Of a DNA stretch of 43,478 nucleotides, positions 23,901 to 30,516 are shown piece by piece (position 1 is the first letter of the stretch; the number at the start of each line of letters is the position of its first letter). The position numbers and the translations under genes were made by a program. The notes under the pieces are model-generated. The model was given only the letters and a program-made list of their open reading frames with translations. It was not told the DNA's origin and searched no databases. Source of the DNA: DATDRS01 sp035291605 (GTDB lineage Bacteria > Chloroflexota > Anaerolineae > Anaerolineales > UBA6663); contig DATDRS010000168.1 of assembly GCA_035291605.1 (NCBI GenBank), positions 1 to 43,478 of the forward strand. The letters run 5' to 3'.

Positions 23901-24672
23901 GGGTTTCGTCCGGCGGCCTGACGGCGGGGCGGGGCCAGGTCGCCTCCAGCGACTCGGCGGATGACTCGAGCGGCAAAGATTCCCACGAAACCGGGTGGAT
24001 ACGCCGGTAGATCATCGCGGCGAACATGGGCATCGCCACGATTTCCATCAGCCTTTCGGCGCCGGGGACGTTTTCGGCCAACGGGAACAGGTAGTGGATG
24101 ATGTGCCCGGCGAGGAGGAGGACCAGCAGCGCTATCCCAATCGGCCACTCGGACTTGCGACGCGCAGCCAGCACGCCCAGGCCGATGGCGAGCAGGCTCA
24201 TCTGCGCGAGTTCCCAGGCCGTTTCTTGTACTGTGCCGTTGTAGACCGGCGTGTTCTGTTGGACGACCTCCTGCGCCCACAGCCCCCAGGAAATGGCCAG
24301 GGCCAGGAGGCCGAGGAAGGTTGCCCCCCCAAAGGCGGCGTCGGCGGGGCGCGAGGGATCGGGGAATGCAAAGGCCCAAATGATGAGGACGATCGTGAGC
24401 GCCGAGACTGCGCGGTCGAGGGGCGGGACGACGATGGCTGCGTCGAGGAGGCCGACGCCGGCCAGCAGGGTGACGGCGAACGTGAGAAGATGCAGGGCGA
24501 AGATGCTCGCCGCGGCCAGGGCCAGGCGGCCCGTGGCGATGACGCGCTCCCGCCGCCACTGGCCGCCGGCAATAGCCGCCGAAAACCCCAGGATGAACAG
24601 GACGATGAGGTAATAGACCAGGCTGCCGGGCAGGTCGCTGACCAATGCCACAGCCTGAAGGAAGATGGACAT
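20923..24672 (-). CDS. large membrane GAF/coiled-coil sensor kinase-like protein without phospho-His
   Basis: 1249 residues. The N-terminal ~220 form about seven membrane helices. A GAF-like region follows (ALAHTFNADLCLLVTPPDSS, GPALIAPLAAEDGPLLGAII). Residues ~420-940 are an exceptionally long Glu/Ala/Gln-rich coiled coil with repeated LQSELE-type heptads. The end carries a HisKA-like helix pair and a HATPase domain with HLLNNAG (N box), DSGGGI (G1) and GDTGVGLSVAK (G2). The phosphoacceptor box reads SLTQDLRQPLSSIVGYSELL: the normal H of H-D/E-L-R-x-P is Gln (residue 1010). ATP binding looks intact, autophosphorylation on the usual His is not possible. No response regulator is adjacent. Confidence 0.85.
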   Translation of the reverse strand: MSIFLQAVALVSDLPGSLVYYLIVLFILGFSAAIAGGQWRRERVIATGRLALAAASIFALHLLTFAVTLLAGVGLLDAAIVVPPLDRAVSALTIVLIIWAFAFPDPSRPADAAFGGATFLGLLALAISWGLWAQEVVQQNTPVYNGTVQETAWELAQMSLLAIGLGVLAARRKSEWPIGIALLVLLLAGHIIHYLFPLAENVPGAERLMEIVAMPMFAAMIYRRIHPVSWESLPLESSAESLEATWPRPAVRPPDETLAETAIPTSTPTTEARPPAWTLDPKAAVALASLNASAKPAEAAQVLTLALAHTFNADLCLLVTPPDSSGVASIACSYDLITEKFRSGATLLLTDMLTVDAVLHRRESARLTMEQHEAELRRLASAVGLKQGGPALIAPLAAEDGPLLGAIILLSPYAKRVWSEADQELLAAMAEPLAATLEAATRAARLDQEMAEKQAALEKAEADLRVEQSETQRLADELTEAQVAVKYATEQLRAQREVEARQLAFSDEVTTLRTQMQAAQQMAEEREQLEARIEAAERRAEEYQEQSDQLAAALERVRDEMDQLRAGRQTAAPAEAEALSLLQSELELAQRQLMDGQQREAELNAELERARLGAEAPTAASPDDAGRRQAELEAIQRQFAESREREIMLAADLDRVRAELFQLQAELRGDPDALTRAQVELEQAQREVEAGQQRTLELTAELERLRAERDQLSAEKHSAAPPEELARLQSELEQARHQAEASQQRETELEAEVERLRIGIDRLDAQTPKAPAAEAISRLQSELMLAQRQAEGRNRLLVELSEVKEKLQVFTAAEAQLREANELLHQQEDQLRRELELTRAELKRLTQITATFGPTPEAAVDKLAELEAALAAAQAERVKQMEARTAADEQLARKDRQLTKIQAALQAAQAQAADSHALAEHESLLAQAQADLAQARTQLNDLRLQLAEAEAALAVRPDPATHTALQEKLATSERQLAEVQTALKAARETAGQPPGDLPSSSLEVIASLTQDLRQPLSSIVGYSELLLGESVGILGALQKKFIERIQASSERMGALLDDLIRVTAIDSGPLKLLREKLDVMGVVEEAILNCGSQFREKGINLRLDFADDLPQVQADRDALRQIVMHLLNNAGSASTIDGEIVLSVKRESEQRAAGERADYIFISVRDSGGGIRPEDQPRVFSRVYRADAPLIAGLGDTGVGLSVAKALVEAHGGRIWLTSEMGTGSTFNLLLPVDMNPNGRPPSPNGSPL

Positions 24673-24710
24673 ATTGCCTTGCGCCTTGCCTTGAGACCGA
24701 CTTGGCGACG

Positions 24711-24739
24711 ATTATATAGCAGGGCCGAGAGAGAGACAA
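24711..24739 (-). promoter_or_regulatory. promoter of the sensor kinase-like gene
   Basis: Minus strand TTGTCT (24739-24734), 17 bases, TATAAT (24716-24711); expected start about 30 bases before ATG 24672. Confidence 0.65.
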
Positions 24740-24818
24740 TTGCAAGGAGGAGGCCAGGGTTGGCGGTCGGTATGCGCGCAACGCCGAAATTGGGTGGCCG
24801 TTAAATCTTTGCAACTCC

Positions 24819-24934
24819 GGCGATTGAAATCGCTGCAACAAGAGCGCGAAGCCTGCCTTCGCAGGCTAAGACCGCAACCTCGCCAGTCGGCGCAGGCCGA
24901 CTTCGTGCCTTATGTAGGCGCGGTTTCCAACCGC
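24819..24934. repeat. cluster of four short hairpin repeats
   Basis: In order: GCGATT-GA-AATCGC (24820-24833), AGCCTGC-CTTC-GCAGGCT (24850-24867), AGTCGGC-GCAG-GCCGACT (24885-24902) and GCGGTT-TCC-AACCGC (24920-24934). All four are perfect small stems with 2-4 base loops spaced 16-18 bases apart. The 362-base gap between the kinase start and the endonuclease gene otherwise holds only the two promoters. Confidence 0.7.
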
Positions 24935-24982
24935 TGGCCAAAGCCTGCAAAACTTTAACGAGCACCCCCGAAATTCTTGTCG

Positions 24983-25012
24983 TTGACAATATCTGCGTGG
25001 AGCAAGTAAAAT
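24983..25012 (+). promoter_or_regulatory. strong sigma-70-type promoter upstream of endonuclease and tRNA-Leu
   Basis: TTGACA (24983-24988), 18 bases, TAAAAT (25007-25012). Expected start near 25019, between the promoter and the endonuclease Shine-Dalgarno. It is the only good promoter seen ahead of tRNA-Leu. Confidence 0.75.
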
Positions 25013-25034
25013 GCAGGGCGAAAGCGGGGAGGTA

Positions 25035-25658
25035 ATGCGGCCTCTTCACCGTCCTCCCGAGTGGAGTAATGACCTGGCCTATGTGGTGGGATTGATTACC
25101 ACAGATGGTTGCCTATACTCCGATGGTCGTCACATAGAGTTCACTTCTAAAGATTTTGAGCAAGTGCAACTCCTTAAGGAGTTGTTAGGCCTTAAAAACC
25201 GAATCGCACAAAAATCCAGTGGCTACTGGACTGCTAATCTGTATTGGCGCATTCAATTTGGGGATGTGGCCCTGTACCGGTGGCTGGTGGATATTGGGCT
25301 AAGTCCTCACAAATCGAAATCACTTGGCCCACTGTCAATCCCAGATGAATACTTCTTTGGCTTTCTGCGAGGGCATCTTGACGGTGATGGAACTATTCGG
25401 AATTTCGCTGACCCGGTTTACCGGAATGCCCAGCGACTCTACGTAGTCTTCTATTCAGCCAGTCGTGCGCATCTGGAATGGCTTCAACAGACGACGGAGA
25501 GGCTTGCAGAGATCCACGGTTTTATTGAGAATGGCAAGCGTGCACACCGCCTGACTTATGCGAAAACCGAGTCATTGACTTTGTTGCGGCGTATCTACCC
25601 CAATATTGACGTTCCTTGTTTGAAGCGCAAACGTGATTTGGCCGAGCCATTTTTATGA
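25035..25658 (+). CDS. free-standing LAGLIDADG homing endonuclease
   Basis: 207 residues with two LAGLIDADG helices: LAYVVGLITTDG (residues 14-25) and YFFGFLRGHLDGDG (about 106-119), each ending in the acidic metal-binding Asp. After the first helix, HIEFTSKDFEQVQLLKELLG is typical of the family. Such enzymes make rare double-strand cuts that promote their own copying. ATG 25035 is chosen because GGGGAGG lies four bases before it; ATG 25011 overlaps the -10 box. The gene is visibly poorer in GC than its neighbours. It ends three bases before an intact tRNA-Leu, with no intron or intein visible, so it is free-standing. Confidence 0.88.
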   Translation: MRPLHRPPEWSNDLAYVVGLITTDGCLYSDGRHIEFTSKDFEQVQLLKELLGLKNRIAQKSSGYWTANLYWRIQFGDVALYRWLVDIGLSPHKSKSLGPLSIPDEYFFGFLRGHLDGDGTIRNFADPVYRNAQRLYVVFYSASRAHLEWLQQTTERLAEIHGFIENGKRAHRLTYAKTESLTLLRRIYPNIDVPCLKRKRDLAEPFL

Positions 25659-25661
25659 CAT

Positions 25662-25745
25662 GCCGAGGTGGTGTAACTGGCAGCCACGCGTCGTTCAGGG
25701 CGACGTGAGCGAAAGCTCGTGGGGGTTCAAATCCCCCCCTCGGCA
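25662..25745 (+). tRNA. tRNA-Leu (anticodon CAG)
   Basis: Class II cloverleaf: acceptor GCCGAGG/CCTCGGC, D arm in TGGTGTAACTGGCAGCC, anticodon stem CGTCG/CGACG with loop TTCAGGG (anticodon CAG), long variable arm GAGC-GAAA-GCTC, T arm GGGGG-TTCAAAT-CCCCC, discriminator A. The genome encodes only CC after it, so CCA must be completed enzymatically. The loop reads TTCAAAT rather than TTCGAAT/TTCGAGT. No intron. A terminator follows at 25757-25781. Confidence 0.95.
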
Positions 25746-25756
25746 CCTTCAAAGAG

Positions 25757-25781
25757 AAATCCCGGGCAACCGGGATTTTTT
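25757..25781 (+). terminator. intrinsic terminator of the endonuclease/tRNA-Leu unit
   Basis: AAATCCCGG-GCAA-CCGGGATTT followed by T's: a nine-base stem, four-base loop and U-run starting 12 bases past the tRNA. Confidence 0.88.
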
Positions 25782-25945
25782 GTTCTGGCAATTATTCACA
25801 AATGCTCCAGGCCCGCGTCCTTCGCGAAGCACCCCCGTGGGGCGCGGGCCGTTCGCAGGGATGCGGACGGCGCAAGATGTGTGTAATCACCAGTTTTTGT
25901 TCGGTTGCGCCTTTGCGGGCTTTGAGTATCATCCACGGGCAGGAG

Positions 25946-26383
25946 ATGAGATTGACGCAGGCACCGACGGAAGCGAAAGAAACTAAAGCGAGCACCCGCC
26001 CGCCGCTGACCCTCGCGCAAGTGCTGGGGATTATAGGCCTGGTCGCCGCGCTGTTGATTGCGCTGGATTTCAATCAAAGGCTGGCGACAGCCCAGCGTCT
26101 GCGCGCCTCCACGAACCAACTGGGCACGGAAGTGGCTCAACTGGAAGCGCAGAACGCCGCCTTGAGGACGCAGGTGGCTTATGCGACATCCGACGCGGCA
26201 GTGATCGCCTGGGCGCACGAGAGCGGCAAGTTGGTTCAGCCAGGCGAAGTCCTGGTAGTCCCGGTCGTCCCGACCCCGCCGCCGACCCAACCACCCCCGC
26301 CCGCCTCCACGCCGACCCCGCCCCCGAACTGGCAGTTGTGGTGGGAGGTGTTTTTTGAGAACTCATCTGTGCAGGCACAATAA
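25946..26383 (+). CDS. FtsB/DivIC-like septum formation initiator
   Basis: 145 residues. A short polar N-terminus, one membrane helix (LAQVLGIIGLVAALLIALDF), a coiled coil (RLRASTNQLGTEVAQLEAQN) and the family motif region AVIAWAHESGKLVQPGEVLV. FtsB/DivIC-type proteins form a trimer with FtsL and FtsQ/DivIB that activates septal wall synthesis. The tail is a Pro/Thr linker (PTPPPTQPPPPASTPTPPP) ending in a Trp-rich patch (NWQLWWEVFF), unusual for the family. The start is ATG 25946 or TTG 25952; the latter has GGAG at better spacing. The 200 bases before it show no clear gene; a weak TATCAT lies at 25927. Confidence 0.85.
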   Translation: MRLTQAPTEAKETKASTRPPLTLAQVLGIIGLVAALLIALDFNQRLATAQRLRASTNQLGTEVAQLEAQNAALRTQVAYATSDAAVIAWAHESGKLVQPGEVLVVPVVPTPPPTQPPPPASTPTPPPNWQLWWEVFFENSSVQAQ

Positions 26384-26518
26384 AGCTATCTTGTAAGCCG
26401 ATTGGTCTTCACGCCCTTGGGTGATTCAGTGGATGATCAACTTGAAAGATGAGGAGTCGGGATAGTCCATCCAGGCGGATATGGGCTAAATCTGTCGCCA
26501 ATCCTCAGAAACAAATTC

Positions 26519-26548
26519 TTGACATGCCTCGCCTGGCTGCGGTATAGT
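26519..26548 (+). promoter_or_regulatory. promoter of the cobalamin riboswitch transcript
   Basis: Consensus TTGACA (26519-26524), 18 bases, TATAGT (26543-26548), placing the start near 26555, about 20 bases before the aptamer. The 135 bases before it, after the FtsB-like gene, show nothing recognisable. Confidence 0.8.
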
Positions 26549-26662
26549 GTTTTCGACAATTGCATACCTGTTTGAGCAGTGAAGGCGCCCTGTCACCCCG
26601 GATGGCCAGGGCCTAAACGGCGAAGCCGGTGCGAGTCCGGCGCTGTCGCGCAACTGTATGGA

Positions 26663-26735
26663 CAGTAGACAGTAAGCAGTCGTCAGTCGTCAGACCACAT
26701 TGATCTGGCGACTGAGGACTGGCGACTGACTACTG
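26663..26735. repeat. dispersed palindromic repeat inside the cobalamin riboswitch
   Basis: Two 31-base arms (26663-26693 and 26705-26735) are reverse complements at 25 of 31 positions, with an 11-base centre. The left arm matches 29 of 31 bases at 4471-4501 upstream of minC. The units are CAGTCGTCAGTC-like, the style of dispersed repeats elsewhere in the window. Confidence 0.85.
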
Positions 26736-26833
26736 AACGAGCCAGGTCGCCCGCCTGCACTGCGTTCACCACGAGCCTCGCGGAAAGGAGGTGGGAACAC
26801 TGATCCCTAAGAACCAGAGCTCAGTCACCCATT

Positions 26834-26865
26834 AGCCCCTCGTCCGGCGACGAGGGGCTTTTTTG
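26834..26865 (+). terminator. riboswitch terminator
   Basis: AGCCCCTCGTC-CGGC-GACGAGGGGCT followed by TTTTTT: an 11-base perfect stem with a U-run, 54 bases before the btuF start. Expected to form when cobalamin is bound. Confidence 0.92.
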
Positions 26866-26918
26866 TCAACGGATGGAACGGATAACTCGTTAACTTTCTC
26901 GAAGGAGATGCCTGTACC

Positions 26919-27860
26919 ATGTTTCGCAAAGCGCTGTTGTCACTCGTGCTCATGCTGGGGCTGCTGCTGAGCGCGTGCGCCCAGGCCGCGGCCCTGACGC
27001 CGACGACCCAAGCGACGGCTGAGCCAATCATGCTCATCGATTCGCTCAGTCGCCAAGTCGCACTTGCCATCCCCGCCCGTCGCGTCATCACCCTCGCGCC
27101 TTCGAATACAGAGATCATTTTTGCTATTGGCGCCGGAGGCAAGCTGGTGGGGCGCGATGAATTTTCCGACTACCCGCCCGAAGTCAAGGACGTACAGAAT
27201 ATTGGCAGTTTGTATCCGAAGGTCAACGCCGAGGCCATCGTCGCGCTCAAGCCGGACCTGGTTTTAGCAGGTGGCATCACGAACCCGGACGACGTGAAGG
27301 CGCTCGCCGACCTGGGCCTGACGGTGTATGCCGCGCACAACGCCGTGACGCTCGACGACATTTACAGCGACATCCTTGCGATCGGGCAACTGACCGGGCA
27401 AATGGCCCAGGCCGAAAAGCTAGTCGCGGACATGCAGGGGCGCGTTCAAGCCGTGATCGATAGAACGGCTGGCATCACCGACAAGCCCAAAGTCTTCTAC
27501 GAAATTGATGCGACCGATCCGGCAAAGCCGTGGACTGCCGGGTCGGGTTCGTTCATTGACCAGCTCCTCACGCTCGCGGGAGGCGCGAACGTCGGCGCGG
27601 CGGTTAAGGATCAGTATGCCCAAATCAGCCTCGAAGAACTGGTGGCGCAAGACCCGGCGATCATCGTCCTTGGCTCTTACACCTTCGGCGGGCAAACACC
27701 CGAACTCGTGAAAGCGCGCGTAGGCTGGGATAAAATTGCGGCGGTGAAGAACGACAAGACTTACACTTTCGACGATAATTTGGTAAGCCGCCCAGGCCCG
27801 CGCGTGGTGGATGGGCTAGAGGCGCTGGCCAGGCTGATTCATCCTGAACTGTTCCCATGA
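26919..27860 (+). CDS. btuF: cobalamin-binding lipoprotein BtuF (ABC importer)
   Basis: Captures cobalamin or corrinoids outside the membrane. The 313 residues carry a lipoprotein signal (lipobox LLLSACAQ), and a type III periplasmic-binding fold typical of BtuF/FepB: RRVITLAPSNTEIIFAIGAG, GRDEFSDYPPEVKDVQNIGS, NAEAIVALKPDLVLAG and AGSGSFIDQLLTLAGGANV. A GAAGGAGA Shine-Dalgarno lies 10 bases before ATG. The riboswitch upstream supports a B12 rather than a siderophore or haem substrate. Overlaps btuC by four bases. Confidence 0.93.
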   Translation: MFRKALLSLVLMLGLLLSACAQAAALTPTTQATAEPIMLIDSLSRQVALAIPARRVITLAPSNTEIIFAIGAGGKLVGRDEFSDYPPEVKDVQNIGSLYPKVNAEAIVALKPDLVLAGGITNPDDVKALADLGLTVYAAHNAVTLDDIYSDILAIGQLTGQMAQAEKLVADMQGRVQAVIDRTAGITDKPKVFYEIDATDPAKPWTAGSGSFIDQLLTLAGGANVGAAVKDQYAQISLEELVAQDPAIIVLGSYTFGGQTPELVKARVGWDKIAAVKNDKTYTFDDNLVSRPGPRVVDGLEALARLIHPELFP

Positions 27861-28999
27861 GCATTTCCCGCTCGCCGGCCCCTTCGCCTGTTCGCGCGGC
27901 ACGTGAGCAGGAACAAGGGACATCGGTTCGCCTCTCGCCTCTCGCGGCTTCGACCGATGACGACCTCTTCCGGCCTCACCGGAGGGCGGGCGTTCTGCTC
28001 GCCGTGTGTCTGTTCACTTTGCTGCTGTCAACGCTGCTCGCCGTGGTCATTGGGAGTGTGCGCATCCCGCCGCTGGCCGTGGGGCGGCTCTTGCTGGCGC
28101 GCCCGCTGGGCCTGTCCGTGGCCGACCTCCCCGATACCTTCGCGACGATCCTCTTCGAGATCCGCCTGCCCCGCGTTGCGCTCATGGCCTTCACCGGGGC
28201 CGCGCTTGCCGCCGCGGGGGCCACGTATCAGGGCCTGTTCCGCAACCCGCTGGCCGATCCCTATCTGGTCGGCGTGGCCTCGGGCGCCGGGTTGGGCGCG
28301 ACGTTCGTCATCGCCTTCGGACTCTCGGCCACGCCGTTCGGGTTGATGGCCGTGCCGCTGGGCGCGTTTCTCGGCGGCGTGCTGACGGTGGCGCTGGTGG
28401 TGATGATGGCGCGCGTCGGACGCTCCACTCCAGTCACGACAATGCTGTTGGCCGGGGTCGCGGTGGGGGCATTCGCTTCGGCCATCACCACGTTCTGGAT
28501 GCTGCGCTCGCCGGAGGGCGTGAGCCGCGCCTTCCGCTGGCTGCTAGGCGGCTACGCAGGCGGCGGCTGGGCGTCCGTGTGGATCGTCCTGCCCTATCTC
28601 ATTCTCGGGTTGATCGGGGTGCAGATCAACGCCCGCGCGCTCAACGTCCTGCAGCTCGGCGAGGAGCAGGCCAGACAGTTGGGCATCCACGTGGACCGGT
28701 TGAAACTGGTCCTCGTCGCCGCGGCGACGCTGATGACTGCGTCCGCCGTGGCCTTTGGCGGATTGATCGGCTTCGTGGGTCTCGTGGCGCCGCACGTCCT
28801 GCGCATGATCGGCGGTCCAGACTATCGCCAGTTGATCCCGCTCTCGGCGGTGGGCGGCGCGGCGTTTTTGATCTTTGCCGACCTCGTCGCCCGGACGGTA
28901 TTCGCGCCCCAGGAACTGCCCGTCGGCGTCATCACCGCGCTGATTGGCGCGCCGTTCTTTGTGGTCTTGCTGCGGCGGTTGAAGCAATCGATATTTTGA
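27857..28999 (+). CDS. btuC: cobalamin ABC transporter permease BtuC
   Basis: FecCD-family permease, about ten helices, forming the BtuCD channel. The 380 residues contain the family segments EIRLPRVALMAFTGAALAAA, GATYQGLFRNPLADPYLVGV, ARQLGIHVDRLK and IGFVGLVAPHVLRMIGGPDY. The ~45 residues before the first helix are longer than usual and disordered-looking. The ATG overlaps the btuF stop (ATGA), arguing for this start and for coupling. Confidence 0.93.
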   Translation: MSISRSPAPSPVRAAREQEQGTSVRLSPLAASTDDDLFRPHRRAGVLLAVCLFTLLLSTLLAVVIGSVRIPPLAVGRLLLARPLGLSVADLPDTFATILFEIRLPRVALMAFTGAALAAAGATYQGLFRNPLADPYLVGVASGAGLGATFVIAFGLSATPFGLMAVPLGAFLGGVLTVALVVMMARVGRSTPVTTMLLAGVAVGAFASAITTFWMLRSPEGVSRAFRWLLGGYAGGGWASVWIVLPYLILGLIGVQINARALNVLQLGEEQARQLGIHVDRLKLVLVAAATLMTASAVAFGGLIGFVGLVAPHVLRMIGGPDYRQLIPLSAVGGAAFLIFADLVARTVFAPQELPVGVITALIGAPFFVVLLRRLKQSIF

Positions 29000-29000
29000 T

Positions 29001-29082
29001 TTAGAAATTGGAAATTAGACGTTAGAAGTTGGAATGCCGGTTTCCAATCTCGACCCTCCAACTTCCAACCTCCAACCTCTAA
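29001..29082. repeat. dispersed palindromic repeat between btuC and btuD
   Basis: AATTGGAAATTAGACG and neighbours (29001-29034) face TTCCAATCTCGACCC...CCAACCTCTAA (29042-29082). Same TTGGA/TCCAA word set as the element in tilS. It fills nearly all of the btuC-btuD gap. Confidence 0.7.
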
Positions 29083-29087
29083 AGCCC

Positions 29088-29900
29088 ATGGCTGCTCTGA
29101 CCATCACCCATCTCTCGACCGGCTACCACCACCGGGAAGTGCTCCACCGCGTGAGCCTCGAAGTCCGCGCGGGCGAGGTGGTCGTGCTCGTCGGGCCGAA
29201 CGGCGCGGGCAAGTCCACGCTCATCCGGGCGGCGAGCGGCGTCGTCCCGGCCACGAGCGGATCGGTGCGCTTTGACGGAGTTGATCTCCTGCGGTTGTCG
29301 CCTATCGAGCGCGCCCGCCAGGTTGCCGTCGTCCCGCAGGCCGTGAATTTGCCGGAGGCCTTCACCGTTTCGGAGATTGTGCTGATGGGGCGCACCCCCT
29401 ACCTGGGATGGCTGGGCCGTGAGAGCGAGGCCGACCGGGAAGCGGCGCTCGCGGCGATGGAGCGCACCTGCACCACCGAACTCGCGCCGCGCCGCATCGG
29501 CGAGCTTTCGGGCGGCGAGCAGCAGCGCGTGCTCGTCGCGCGCGCCCTCGCGCAGTCCGCGCCAGTGCTGCTGATGGATGAGCCGACCGCGCACCTTGAT
29601 CTCAAGCACCAGGTGGTCATCCTGAGCCTGGTGCGCGACCTGGCGCACAAAGAAGGCCTCACCGTCCTCGCGGCCCTGCATGACCTCAACCTCGCCGCGC
29701 AGTTCGCCGACCGCGCGGCGCTGCTGGTGAACGGCGAGCTGCGCGCCCTCGGCGCCCCGGCGGACGTCTTCACCCCGGCGCACCTGGCCCCGGCCTATGG
29801 GTTGCCGGTCAACGTCATCCCCCATCCAACGCATGGGACGCCGTTGATCCTGCCGGACGGCGTGGAAAGAAAAGACATTAGCGGAATACGTGGGACGTGA
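29088..29900 (+). CDS. btuD: cobalamin ABC transporter ATPase BtuD
   Basis: 270 residues. Walker A GPNGAGKSTLIRAASG, Q-loop VVPQAVNLPEAFTV, signature LSGGEQQRVLVARAL, Walker B VLLMDEPTAHLDLKHQ and switch ALHDLN. The start is taken at ATG 29088, where similarity begins; the in-frame ATG 29034 would add 18 residues coded entirely by the repeat. No Shine-Dalgarno is visible, so it may depend on upstream translation. Confidence 0.92.
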   Translation: MAALTITHLSTGYHHREVLHRVSLEVRAGEVVVLVGPNGAGKSTLIRAASGVVPATSGSVRFDGVDLLRLSPIERARQVAVVPQAVNLPEAFTVSEIVLMGRTPYLGWLGRESEADREAALAAMERTCTTELAPRRIGELSGGEQQRVLVARALAQSAPVLLMDEPTAHLDLKHQVVILSLVRDLAHKEGLTVLAALHDLNLAAQFADRAALLVNGELRALGAPADVFTPAHLAPAYGLPVNVIPHPTHGTPLILPDGVERKDISGIRGT

Positions 29901-29930
29901 CGAGCGTCGTTCACGCCTCACGCCTCACGG
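29886..29930. repeat. short palindromic repeat between btuD and pduO
   Basis: ACGTGGGACGTGACGAGCG and CGTTCACGCCTCACGCCTCA oppose each other. The same ACGTGA/TCACGCC words occur at 42090-42140 and in the slt leader. The left arm overlaps the btuD 3' end. Confidence 0.5.
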
Positions 29931-29937
29931 AGGTTCT

Positions 29938-30501
29938 ATGCCCCGCCTGACTAAACTCTACACCCGCAAGGGCGACGAGGGCCTCACCGGCCTTGGCGGC
30001 AGACAGCGTGTGCCCAAAGACTCGCTCCGCGTGCGGGCCTATGGCGCAGTGGACGAGCTGAACGCGTTCATCGGCGTGGCGCTGGCGCACGGGGTGAGCC
30101 GGCGGCTGGCGGAGATGCTCTTACCGATCCAAAACGAGCTTTTCCATCTCGGCGCCGACCTGAGTTTCGTGGAAGAGGACAAGGCGCGGCGCAAGATCCC
30201 GCAGATCGAGGCGCGGCACGTGGAGAGACTGGAGCAGCGCATTGACGAGTTGAACGCGGTCGTCGGCCCCCTCGAAAATTTCATCCTGCCCGGCGGGGCG
30301 GTCGCTTCCGCCAATCTGCACGTGGCGCGCACGGTGTGCCGCCGCGCCGAGCGCGAGGTGATCGCGCTGGCGGGCGCCGAGCCGGTCGGCCCGTTTGTGG
30401 TCGCCTACCTCAACCGCCTCTCGGATTTGTTGTTCGCGATGGCGCGCTACGAGAACCGGCAGCAGGGCGTGCTGGAGCCGTTGTGGGACACGCGCGCTTA
30501 G
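29938..30501 (+). CDS. pduO: cob(I)alamin adenosyltransferase, PduO type
   Basis: Transfers adenosyl from ATP to cob(I)alamin, making coenzyme B12 from the imported corrinoid. The 187 residues show TKLYTRKGDEGLTGLGGRQR (ATP site), RAYGAVDELNAFIG, LPGGAVASANLHVARTVCRR (with RRAER) and LNRLSDLLFAMAR, the PduO/ATR signature. GGAGG lies six bases before ATG. Last gene of the riboswitch-controlled operon; it converges on the next gene with a 15-base gap. Confidence 0.94.
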   Translation: MPRLTKLYTRKGDEGLTGLGGRQRVPKDSLRVRAYGAVDELNAFIGVALAHGVSRRLAEMLLPIQNELFHLGADLSFVEEDKARRKIPQIEARHVERLEQRIDELNAVVGPLENFILPGGAVASANLHVARTVCRRAEREVIALAGAEPVGPFVVAYLNRLSDLLFAMARYENRQQGVLEPLWDTRA

Positions 30502-30516
30502 GACTTCGAGCGCGGC

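Larger units (their letters stand above)
26575..26866 (+). ncRNA. cobalamin riboswitch with terminator expression platform
   Basis: The core reads GAAGCCGGTGCGAGTCCGGC, then GCTGTCGCGCAACTGT, and the B12 box AGCCAGGTCGCCCGCCT at 26740-26756, all characteristic of the cobalamin aptamer. An intrinsic terminator at 26834-26865 forms the switch, so bound B12 should stop transcription before btuF. The downstream genes are B12 uptake and adenosylation, which agrees. Unusual: 72 bases of palindromic repeat occupy the variable arm between CAACTGT and the B12 box. Confidence 0.92.

Noticed and set aside
24819..24934. CRISPR array
   Set aside because: The four stems differ from each other in sequence, are too short, and no cas genes are present.
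25035..25745. Group I intron or intein carrying the LAGLIDADG gene
   Set aside because: tRNA-Leu is complete and uninterrupted downstream, and no split gene or splice-site residues flank the ORF.
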